NCBI GenBank assembly: GCA_947476875.1
Contig: CANJSG010000014.1
Coordinates: forward strand, 1 to 35,544
Direction of reading: 5' to 3'
DNA: 35,544 bases
From: Verrucomicrobiota bacterium
GTDB taxonomy: Bacteria; Verrucomicrobiota; Verrucomicrobiia; Limisphaerales; CANJSG01
The position numbers and the translations under genes are program-made. Within the stretch, counting starts at the first letter, position 1. Each line of letters starts with the position of its first letter. This document shows positions 16,824-23,475 of this stretch, piece by piece. The notes under the pieces are model-generated. The model saw nothing but the letters and a program-made list of their open reading frames with translations. It was not told the origin of the DNA and searched no databases.

Positions 16824-17483
16824 TCAACCAAGCCCGACGATCAGCCTCAGGAAGCTGAAGGTGGACATCATGGCAAAGGACAGGGCCGCCTGGACCACGG
16901 GGATCTTCACAACCAGCAACACGGCAATGAACCCGAACTGAGCCAAGCTCCGGTAGGCCTCGTCGCTGATGTTGAACAGGTATCGGAGCACGTAGGAGCC
17001 ATCGAGCGGAGGAATGGGCAGCAGGTTGAAGAAACAGAGGCCAAGGTTCACAAAGATGAACACCATGAGGAGATGCCGCAATTCATCGGACCCGACGAAG
17101 ATCGCGATCCGCATGGCAATCATTCCGATCAGCGCGAGGAGGATGTTGCTCGCCGGGCCGGCCAACGCGACATACATGCCGTAGAGGTAGCGCTTCCCGG
17201 ACGGAAAGTTCGCCGAATTGACCGGCACCGGCTTGCCCCAGCCGATGACCCAGCCCGCCGCCGCCGAACCAATCGCCGCCAGAAACTGGCCAAGCAGCGG
17301 GAGCGCGACCGTGCCGACGACTTCCATGTGCACCACCGGATTGAGCGAGATGCGCCCCATCAGACGCGCCGTGTCATCCCCGCATTTCCAAGCGGCCCAG
17401 GCATGGGCCGCCTCGTGGACCGCGATCGCGATCACGAAACAAAGGTAGGATTGGAGGATGTTGACGATGTCGGCGGAACTCAT
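16824..17483 (-). CDS. Site-2 protease family (M50) membrane zinc metalloprotease
   Basis: This 219-residue integral membrane protein carries the zinc motif HEAAH (H23, E24, H27) inside the first membrane helix. A second conserved motif, NLLPIPPLDGS, contains the third metal ligand Asp. Several hydrophobic helices surround them (about 8-35, 50-75, 95-125, 135-160, 185-215). This is the compact form of the M50 family without PDZ or CBS domains, similar to archaeal and bacterial site-2 proteases. Such enzymes cleave membrane-spanning substrates, but the substrate here is unknown. It appears monocistronic; no anti-sigma factor gene is adjacent. The ATG at 17483 has no clear Shine-Dalgarno. Confidence 0.92.
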   Translation of the reverse strand: MSSADIVNILQSYLCFVIAIAVHEAAHAWAAWKCGDDTARLMGRISLNPVVHMEVVGTVALPLLGQFLAAIGSAAAGWVIGWGKPVPVNSANFPSGKRYLYGMYVALAGPASNILLALIGMIAMRIAIFVGSDELRHLLMVFIFVNLGLCFFNLLPIPPLDGSYVLRYLFNISDEAYRSLAQFGFIAVLLVVKIPVVQAALSFAMMSTFSFLRLIVGLG

Positions 17484-17660
17484 GCCGCCGAAATGGTAGA
17501 ACAGGTTCCGGGCGATTTCGACAATGGTTCTTCCGCTTCAAGCACCCGTTTTCGGAGCGGTATATCGACCGATCCTTTTACGGACTCCGCCACGACATCG
17601 AGTTGGCGGACCTCGACGCCACAGCCCCTGGTCGGCGGCGGCGAGGCCTGATGAGTTGGC

Positions 17661-19043
17661 TCAGTCTCCGTAGTTGAACGGGTCGGAGAACTTGGCGTCC
17701 GTCGCCAGCGCCGTGTCGGTGAGCGTCTTGATGAACGCGACCAATGCGGCCTTCTGTTGGACTGTCAGATTGAGCCGACGCGGAGCGCCGGGAGCGCCCT
17801 GGCCGGGAGGATTGCGGAGCTGCGGGGCGAGGTTCGGATTATCGACGACGCCCGAGTTGTAGAACTCGACGACCTCCTCAAGCGTGGCGAACCGGCCGTC
17901 GTGCATGTAGGGCGCGGTGAGCGCGATGCTCCGCAGCGACGGCGTCTTGAAGAGCCCTTCGTCCTGCGCGCGGCCCGTGATGGCTCCAACGCCGCGGTCG
18001 ACGAAGGGGAACTCCAGGCCGTTGTTGAAGATGTTGGGCACGGTGAACGTGTCCGTGCCGTGGCAGGCCGCGCACGTCGCGTTGCCGACCTGGCCAAGGA
18101 AGATCTGGCGACCGAGGTTTTCCTGCGCGGTAAAGCTGGCGAAACCATTGGTGACGCCGGCGTCATACCTGGTCTGCGTGGAGACCATCGAACGGACGAA
18201 CTGGGCGAGGGCGAGCGAGATGCGGTTGGTATTTACCTCCGAGGTGCGGAACGCCTTGGCGAAGAGATTCGTGTAGAACGGCTCGGTCGACAGACGCGTC
18301 ACAAGGGTTGGCAGCGTCATTCCCATCTCGACCGGATTCTGGATCGGCTGCAGCACCTGGTCCTCCAGCGTGGCGGCGCGTTCATCCCAGAAGAAGCGGC
18401 CGCGCGGATAGTAGCGCGCGTTGCTCAGGCCCATCGAGTTTCTTCCGGTCAATCCGCCGTTGAAGCCGACGCTGAACTTCTTCGGATCGGAAAACCCGGC
18501 CTGCTGTTGGTGGCAGGAGGAACAGGAGACGGTTCCATTGGTCGAAAGCCGTTTGTCGTAGAACAAGGCGCGTCCGAGAGTGGCTCCGGCGTCCGTCACG
18601 GCGTTGTTGGCCGGCGTATTGTCCTGTCCGGTGATCTGCGGCGTCAGATAGCTCGGAGGCAGGACGGGCGCGGCGTAGTTGAATGGCGACCCGGGAAGCT
18701 TCAGGGCTTCCGCGGTGGTGCTCAAGAGGTCCTGCTGACGGGCCGGGGCGGCCACCGCGCGGTAGAATCCATTCTCCGTGGGCGACCTGAGCAGCGCCCT
18801 GTGGAAGTTTCCGTTGTGGATTTTCCAGGCGGCGATCTCCGACCAGTCGGTCAGGTTGGTCGACCGTTCGACGACCCAGACCCGGTTGGCCGCGTCTTGG
18901 ACGGAAACGCGGTTGGAAGAGACGCCCGTGGACGTGATGGAGACGGATGAAGCGGCTGGAATGGATGTCTCGGCCATGATCGTCCGGCTGAGGGCGATGG
19001 CCGATACAACGATGATCCATGAGAAGGAGCGGCTTGTTTTCAT
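17661..19043 (-). CDS. Dihaem cytochrome c peroxidase (CcpA/MauG family) with N-terminal verrucomicrobial domain
   Basis: This 460-residue exported protein has a signal peptide (about 1-24). A short beta-rich domain follows (VERSTNLTDWSEIAAWKI...GFYRAV, about 45-95), of a kind frequent in verrucomicrobial secreted proteins. The peroxidase part has two c-type haem sites, CSSCH (C174-H178) and CAACH (C324-H328). It also has LGRALFYDKRLS, TGRNSMGLSNARYYPRGRFFWDERA and FKTPSLRSIALTAPYMHDGRFATLEEVVEFYN, all typical of CcpA/MauG. It probably reduces peroxide or oxidises a partner in the periplasm; which one cannot be told from sequence. It is divergent from riboflavin synthase across a 194-bp spacer. 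The C-terminal end FSDPFNYGD is also seen in close relatives. Confidence 0.93.
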   Translation of the reverse strand: MKTSRSFSWIIVVSAIALSRTIMAETSIPAASSVSITSTGVSSNRVSVQDAANRVWVVERSTNLTDWSEIAAWKIHNGNFHRALLRSPTENGFYRAVAAPARQQDLLSTTAEALKLPGSPFNYAAPVLPPSYLTPQITGQDNTPANNAVTDAGATLGRALFYDKRLSTNGTVSCSSCHQQQAGFSDPKKFSVGFNGGLTGRNSMGLSNARYYPRGRFFWDERAATLEDQVLQPIQNPVEMGMTLPTLVTRLSTEPFYTNLFAKAFRTSEVNTNRISLALAQFVRSMVSTQTRYDAGVTNGFASFTAQENLGRQIFLGQVGNATCAACHGTDTFTVPNIFNNGLEFPFVDRGVGAITGRAQDEGLFKTPSLRSIALTAPYMHDGRFATLEEVVEFYNSGVVDNPNLAPQLRNPPGQGAPGAPRRLNLTVQQKAALVAFIKTLTDTALATDAKFSDPFNYGD

Positions 19044-19237
19044 GTCCGCAGGAAAGCGGGATCAATCTCTCCGCCCAAGGAACTTTACCGTCGCTTCACC
19101 GCCGGCCTCCGCCTTTTACCAATGCTTTACACTCGCGGGCCGATTTCGCCGATGGAACCCGGGATTGCGCGTGTTCAATCCGGGCCGAGTGTGGTTTTAA
19201 TCTTTCCGCCGAGGCTGCGGCCCGGCTTAACCAAACC

Positions 19238-19879
19238 ATGTTCACCGGCATCGTCGAAGAGACAGGCAGCATCGAATCCATCACGCCCACGGCCACCGGC
19301 ATCCGGTTCGTCGTCGCCGCCAAACGGGTGGCCAAGGATCTCAAACTGGGCGACAGCCTCGCGATCAACGGCGTCTGCCTGACGCTGGTGAAACGCGCGA
19401 AGAAGTCCGCCGGCGCACGGCTCCATTTCGACCTTCTCAACGAGACCTGGACCCGCACCAATCTCCAGTTCCTCAAGCTGGGCGAGCCGGTGAACTTGGA
19501 ACGCGCCTTGGCGGCGGGCGGACGTTTTGGTGGACACTTTGTCAGCGGCCACGTCGATGGCGTGGGCAAGATCGTGAAATGGGAACGATCAGGCGCCGAC
19601 CATGTGCTGGATGTGGAGGCTCCCGCCGCAGTGCGGCGCTACGTCGTCCAAAAAGGATCCATCTGCGTCGACGGGATCAGCCTGACGGTCTCGGGAATCA
19701 CCAAGAAAGGATTCCGGCTCTGGATCATCCCCCACACCTTCGAGGTGACCAACCTGCGCGGACGAAAAGTCGGGGACGCGGTCAACCTCGAGGCGGACCT
19801 GCTCGGGAAATACGTGGACCAACTGCTGGAACGCCGCCTGTCCAGCCCGGGGCCGAAACGGACCCGGAGGACTCAGTAA
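19238..19879 (+). CDS. ribE: Riboflavin synthase, alpha subunit
   Basis: The enzyme converts two molecules of 6,7-dimethyl-8-ribityllumazine to riboflavin and a pyrimidine that is recycled. The 213-residue protein has the classic start MFTGIVEETGSIE and two homologous lumazine-binding barrels. The first has LAINGVCLTL and the second FVSGHVDGVG, ICVDGISLTV and WIIPHTFEVTNL. The frame is open upstream to 19019, but MFTGIVEE is the invariant N-terminus of the family, so ATG 19238 is the start. No FMN riboswitch is recognisable upstream, and no other rib gene is nearby. Its stop codon overlaps the end of the convergent lipoprotein gene by 7 bases. The last ~15 residues (SSPGPKRTRRTQ) are a non-conserved basic tail. 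Confidence 0.96.
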   Translation: MFTGIVEETGSIESITPTATGIRFVVAAKRVAKDLKLGDSLAINGVCLTLVKRAKKSAGARLHFDLLNETWTRTNLQFLKLGEPVNLERALAAGGRFGGHFVSGHVDGVGKIVKWERSGADHVLDVEAPAAVRRYVVQKGSICVDGISLTVSGITKKGFRLWIIPHTFEVTNLRGRKVGDAVNLEADLLGKYVDQLLERRLSSPGPKRTRRTQ

Positions 19880-20121
19880 CCGCTGGAGCTCGAGTCGGGC
19901 TTGCGGTTGTAAGGAGCAATTTCCCGGACACGGATGGCGGCGATCGTGGCCTTGTTCCCCTTCACGTCGGTGTAGTGGTAGACGCCGGTGGCCTTGTCCA
20001 GACGCGGCTTCGATTTTGAGAGGACCCTCACGTTGTTGTTCGTGACGATGTCGTAGCGCGACATGCATCCGGAAGCGGGGAGGAGGAACAGGGCGGCCAC
20101 GAGGGCCAAGATCGGTTTCAT
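19873..20121 (-). CDS. Small YgdI/YgdR-like (DUF903-type) lipoprotein
   Basis: This 82-residue protein has a lipoprotein-like signal (MKPILALVAALFLLPASGC, Cys at residue 19). A compact domain follows: YDIVTNNNVRVLSKSKPRLDK, then GVYHYTDVKGNKATIAAIRVREI. The pattern of an SH3-like fold with 'Y.I.T.NG..I....P..D...G.Y.Y.D..G....I....V..I' is that of the YgdI/YgdR family. Its function is unknown. I chose ATG 20121, not the upstream codon at 20148, because a good Shine-Dalgarno (AGGAG) stands before it and because the longer form would run into the tRNA. The gene lies only 17 bases after the tRNA-Leu 3' end, and its end overlaps the convergent ribE by 7 bases. Confidence 0.85.
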   Translation of the reverse strand: MKPILALVAALFLLPASGCMSRYDIVTNNNVRVLSKSKPRLDKATGVYHYTDVKGNKATIAAIRVREIAPYNRKPDSSSSGY

Positions 20122-20126
20122 GAATT

Positions 20127-20132
20127 CTCCTG
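20127..20132 (-). promoter_or_regulatory. Shine-Dalgarno site that fixes the start of the small lipoprotein gene
   Basis: The - strand reads TCAGGAGAATTCATG, with AGGAG about six bases before ATG 20121. Clear Shine-Dalgarno sites are scarce before most other genes in this window. Confidence 0.65.
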
Positions 20133-20138
20133 AAGGAA

Positions 20139-20222
20139 TGGTGCGCACGGCAGGACTTGAACCTGCATGCCTTACGGCACTACCACCTCAAAGTAGCGCG
20201 TCTGCCATTTCGCCACGTGCGC
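20139..20222 (-). tRNA. tRNA-Leu, anticodon GAG, with encoded CCA
   Basis: On the - strand a full cloverleaf folds. The 7-bp acceptor stem is GCGCACG/CGTGCGC with discriminator A and a genomic CCA (20141-20139). The D arm is GCG...CGC and the anticodon stem CTACT/GGTAG, with loop TTGAGGT giving anticodon GAG. The long class II variable arm has stem TGCC-GTAA-GGCA, and the T arm is GCAGG-TTCAAGT-CCTGC. The long variable arm and the GAG anticodon together identify tRNA-Leu reading CUC/CUU. Confidence 0.95.
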
Positions 20223-20280
20223 AGCGGAACCGCAAATGAACCCTGCGGTGGAACTCGGTGCAAGAGGTTTCTTCCAATCT

Positions 20281-21024
20281 TCAGGTTGTCCCCGGCCCTA
20301 CTGCGTCCTCGGCCGTGATCGCGAGAAAGGCTTTTTCGAGCGCCCCGTCCGTGCCGGCTTTGCCGCGAAGCTCCTCCTTGGTCCCGACCGCCACCAAACG
20401 GCCTTTATGGATGATGCCGATGCGATCAGCCATCTCCTCGGCCATGGCGAGCTGGTGCGTGGAAAGGAAAACGGTCATGCCGCGGAGGGCGCGTTCCTTC
20501 AGGAGGTCCTTCACCACGCGGGCGTGTTGCGGGTCGAGGCCGACCATCGGCTCGTCGATGATGAAAACCTCGGGATCGTGCATGAGCGCGGCGGCGATGG
20601 CGACGCGTTGACGCGTGCCGTGGGAAAGACCCTCGATCAGCTTGGCGGCGAAGGGCTCAAGCCCGAGCCGTGGGAAAAGCTCCCGGCCGGCCTGCTGAAT
20701 TCCCGCCTCGGACATGCGGAACAGTTCACCCATGAACCGGAAGAACTCCCAGGGAGTGAGCTTCTCGTAGAGGAAGGGGAAGTCGGGCACGTAGGCGAGG
20801 CGTTGGCGGGCGGCGAGAGGATCGGTCTGGATGTCGAATCCCGCGATACGGGCGCTGCCGGAAGTCGGCTTGATGAGGCCGGCGAGCATGCGGATCGTCG
20901 TCGTCTTGCCGGCGGCGCTGGGGCCCAGGACGCAGAAGAACTCGCCGGGTTTCACCGTGAGCGAGATGTCGTTCACGGCTATCAGGTCGCCGAAATGTTT
21001 CACCAGACGGTCGATCTCGATCAT
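20281..21024 (-). CDS. ABC transporter ATP-binding protein (ABC-2/CcmA-like)
   Basis: The 247-residue ATPase subunit has Walker A GPSAAGKTT (K40), ABC signature LSHGTRQR, Walker B VFIIDEP with GLDP, and the H-loop STHQL. At the Q-loop it reads YVPDFPFLYEKLT, with Asp in place of the usual Gln; this PDxPxLYxxLT form is common in DrrA/EcsA-like ATPases of ABC-2 exporters. The frame is open to 21198, but ATG 21024 was chosen because it overlaps the stop of the upstream gene by ATGA and starts at the conserved IEIDRLVKHFG. No permease gene is found in the operon. The membrane partner is therefore encoded elsewhere or the ATPase has another role. Confidence 0.92.
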   Translation of the reverse strand: MIEIDRLVKHFGDLIAVNDISLTVKPGEFFCVLGPSAAGKTTTIRMLAGLIKPTSGSARIAGFDIQTDPLAARQRLAYVPDFPFLYEKLTPWEFFRFMGELFRMSEAGIQQAGRELFPRLGLEPFAAKLIEGLSHGTRQRVAIAAALMHDPEVFIIDEPMVGLDPQHARVVKDLLKERALRGMTVFLSTHQLAMAEEMADRIGIIHKGRLVAVGTKEELRGKAGTDGALEKAFLAITAEDAVGPGTT

Positions 21025-21866
21025 GCGCTCCTTGGCTTCAGGCGTGGCAACTCGGTGTTCACAATCACGATCTGATAGGGCAGTTCTGCCCGCAGGATTT
21101 CGCCGGCGCGGCTGACCCAAAGCTTGATCTGGAGATTGTCGCCCAGCTTGCCCCGCAGCAGGTAGACGCGGAGGGAGCCATGCCCAAGGTCCATCCAATC
21201 GAAGCCCGCATCCCAGCGGATCGCGGAGGCGGATACGGCATTGGTGGAGGTGCCGCCCGCGTTCATGGCCGATTTCACCTGTCCGGCGATCAGGAGACCG
21301 GCTGGGCCCGCGACCTCGGCCAGAAGCATCTCCGGCCGGCGAAGCTGCTCGCGGGTGAACTGCCTCCTGATGGTTTGCACCCCGTCCTCAAAACCCATCG
21401 ACACTTCGCCCGATCCGACGACGCCGGAAAGTTCCAACTGGAAGGGCTTGAGGGTCGAACGGGCCTCCCAATGGATCCAGTGGAGGTTGGTCTCGAACGT
21501 TCCGTCGAGGGAAAACCGCAGGGTGTTCGTCAGCGCGGCGATGGAAACGGAGCCGTCGAGCTCGATGGTGTAGCCGGTGACGAGTTTCACACGGCCCTCG
21601 CCCGCCAAGCTGTCCTCCGTGGCATTCTTGAGGACGTCGTCATGGGTCACGGCGGAGGACCAACGACAAATCCCGGCCTTCTTGCCCCGAAAGAGGATCT
21701 CCAGCGAGGAAGTGTCCTGGGCGGTCAGCATCTTTTCCCAGACGACTTCGGGCGCGATTGATCCGGAGACGCCTCCACCGCCAAGCCCGAACTCGGAACG
21801 GACCAGAAGGAACATCATCACGGCCCAGAAGGCGGCGATGGCTGAAAGGATCAGCTTGGAACGCAT
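21021..21866 (-). CDS. Membrane-anchored protein of unknown function
   Basis: This 281-residue protein has one N-terminal membrane helix (about residues 5-21) and a predicted extracytoplasmic beta-rich domain. I do not recognise a family. Visible stretches include VVWEKMLTAQDTSSLEILFRG, TNLHWIHWEARSTLKPFQLEL and LRVYLLRGKLGDNLQIKLWVSRAGEILR near the end. It reads like a substrate-binding or lipid/envelope-associated domain without catalytic motifs. It sits between a LysM lipoprotein (13-base gap) and an ABC ATPase (ATGA overlap), so the three are probably co-expressed and may act together at the envelope. That functional link is inference. Confidence 0.75.
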   Translation of the reverse strand: MRSKLILSAIAAFWAVMMFLLVRSEFGLGGGGVSGSIAPEVVWEKMLTAQDTSSLEILFRGKKAGICRWSSAVTHDDVLKNATEDSLAGEGRVKLVTGYTIELDGSVSIAALTNTLRFSLDGTFETNLHWIHWEARSTLKPFQLELSGVVGSGEVSMGFEDGVQTIRRQFTREQLRRPEMLLAEVAGPAGLLIAGQVKSAMNAGGTSTNAVSASAIRWDAGFDWMDLGHGSLRVYLLRGKLGDNLQIKLWVSRAGEILRAELPYQIVIVNTELPRLKPRSA

Positions 21867-21879
21867 GGCGGCGGGCGCG

Positions 21880-22656
21880 TCAGGGCGTCGGGATCACGAC
21901 GGTCTGCCCGATCTTCAGCTTGCGGGCGTCCACGTTGCGGTTGGCGGCCAGAAGCTTGTCGAGAGGCACCCGATACTGGGTGGCGATACTACGAAGCGTA
22001 TCGCCCTGCTTGATGGTGTGGGAGCGCTGCCTGGGAGCCGTGGGGGGTTCGTTACGCGGCGGGTTCGGCGCGTCTCCGCGCTGGGGCGGCGCATTCGTCC
22101 GGGGGATTTGTCTTTGGATCGCGACGGGCGGCGGCTGGACGTCGTTGGTTTGCACCACCGGGCTCGCACCGAGGTTCCGCAGCAGCGCCGAAAGGCGCGC
22201 CACTTCGGCGTCCAGCATCTGCACCTTCTGCATCAACACCTGGTTGGTGTTGATCGCCTGCTGATAGGAACGGGAGATGGATCCGTTCAACGATTCCTGC
22301 TCCGCCTTGGCGATGTCCTGGCGGCTTGCTTTGATTCCCTGATCGGCAAAAAGCCGCCGCCGATGGGCCGGCTGGACGGCGATTAATTTCTGGTAGTGGT
22401 AGATCGCCGAGGCGTCGTCGTTCTTGAGCGACTTGTAGACGACGGCCAGCTCGAAATGGGCGGCGGCATTCTTCGGGTTCACCTGCAAGGCCTGCTCGAA
22501 TTCGGCGATGGCGCCGTCGATGTCGCGGTTTACGAGGCGTTGTTTTCCGGCAAGGAAATGCGCGTCGCGCTCCTCGTCATTCGACGAAGATTCCGGCACA
22601 CAGCCGGTGATGGTCACCATGCCGGCCAGCAGGCAGGTGAGAAGGCAGCGAAACAT
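21880..22656 (-). CDS. TPR/LysM lipoprotein (peptidoglycan-binding)
   Basis: This 258-residue lipoprotein has signal peptide MFRCLLTCLLAGMVTITGC with a perfect lipobox (ITGC, Cys 19). A TPR-like pair of helices follows (about 30-90; IDGAIAEFEQALQVNPKNAAAHFELAVVYKSL). A coiled-coil segment (about 105-160, NQVLMQKVQMLDAEVARLSALL), a Pro-rich linker and a C-terminal LysM domain come next (HTIKQGDTLRSIATQYRVPLDKLLAANR, ending IGQTVVIPTP). It is probably anchored in the outer membrane and binds peptidoglycan. ATG 22656 was chosen because it starts the lipoprotein signal; the frame upstream to 22722 is Arg/Pro-rich and has no signal character. It is the first gene of an operon with the next two - strand genes, and is divergent from the RodZ-like gene across 209 bp. 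Confidence 0.92.
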   Translation of the reverse strand: MFRCLLTCLLAGMVTITGCVPESSSNDEERDAHFLAGKQRLVNRDIDGAIAEFEQALQVNPKNAAAHFELAVVYKSLKNDDASAIYHYQKLIAVQPAHRRRLFADQGIKASRQDIAKAEQESLNGSISRSYQQAINTNQVLMQKVQMLDAEVARLSALLRNLGASPVVQTNDVQPPPVAIQRQIPRTNAPPQRGDAPNPPRNEPPTAPRQRSHTIKQGDTLRSIATQYRVPLDKLLAANRNVDARKLKIGQTVVIPTP

Positions 22657-22865
22657 GGGGGCGAACCTAAGGCCCGCCCCGAGGCCGGGCAAGGGCGCGA
22701 GGGACCGAACGGCGAAATCCATCGCGGGCCGGCCAGCACGCGCTCGGGAGTCGCCGCAGGAGCGGTCCTGGCCGGCGCCGCACGGGCCAATCGGCCGCGG
22801 TCATCGCCCGTGGTTTCAACTTGGCGTTTGCGTTGGGCTTCGTTGCGCAGCTATTGAATCGGAAG

Positions 22866-23372
22866 ATGTCGACTGTGGCAGAAGAACTCCGCGCCGCCCG
22901 TGAAGCCATGGGCCTGACGATTTACCAGGTGGCCGAGAGCACGAAGATCAAGACGGACCATGTCCGTGCCCTCGATATTGGCGACTACGACGTGTTCCCC
23001 GCGCCGGTCTACGTCAAAGGCTCCGTGCGGACCTACGCCGCAATGCTGCGATTGGACGTGCCCGCAGTGATGGGGCGTCTCGAGATCGAGCTCAAGAGCA
23101 GCGCGAAGCACAGCGAACACCCGCCCCTGACGGACCGCCGCCGCGGATTCCTCGACTGGGTCAGCTACTATCTCAGCCGGGTCGACTGGAAGTTCTGGTT
23201 CCCCATCCTCCTGCTGCTGCTCACCGGGGCGCTCGCCGTCTGGATCTACCGCGCCGTCCGTTCCCGCGAGTCGGAAGACCCGCTCAAACGCCTCGGTCCC
23301 GGGATGCATCAGCCGGCCAAATCACCCGGCCGCGACACGCTGCCTTTGCCGACCCAGCCGGTCCGCCGCTGA
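22866..23372 (+). CDS. RodZ-like helix-turn-helix membrane protein
   Basis: This 168-residue protein has an N-terminal HTH_25/RodZ-type domain: AEELRAAREAMGLTIYQVAESTKIKTDHVRALDIGDYDVFPAPVYVKGSVRTYA (about 4-60). A basic, amphipathic juxtamembrane part and one membrane helix (about 115-138) follow. The short tail rich in Pro/Arg lacks the periplasmic DUF4115 domain of full-length RodZ. RodZ links MreB to the envelope and affects cell shape; this short version may have the same role or regulate something else. ATG 22866 was chosen because it sits directly before the conserved HTH start; the frame runs back to a TTG at 22821. Adjacent envelope genes on the other strand (LysM lipoprotein) are in keeping with a cell-envelope role. 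Confidence 0.85.
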   Translation: MSTVAEELRAAREAMGLTIYQVAESTKIKTDHVRALDIGDYDVFPAPVYVKGSVRTYAAMLRLDVPAVMGRLEIELKSSAKHSEHPPLTDRRRGFLDWVSYYLSRVDWKFWFPILLLLLTGALAVWIYRAVRSRESEDPLKRLGPGMHQPAKSPGRDTLPLPTQPVRR

Positions 23373-23475
23373 AACGGCGGGCGGACAATCCTACTCGCGT
23401 CCCATCCGACGACGGAGTCCGGCGTTGCCAGAGTCCTCTCGGCCGACTTAATTCTGCGACGTCCATCCCAATCCC

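Noticed and set aside
17757-18950. 397-residue + strand frame opposite the cytochrome c peroxidase
   Set aside because: The - strand carries both CxxCH haem sites and a signal peptide.
19044-19237. FMN riboswitch upstream of riboflavin synthase
   Set aside because: I could not find the conserved RFN-element segments (such as AGGGG...GAATTCCC) in this spacer.
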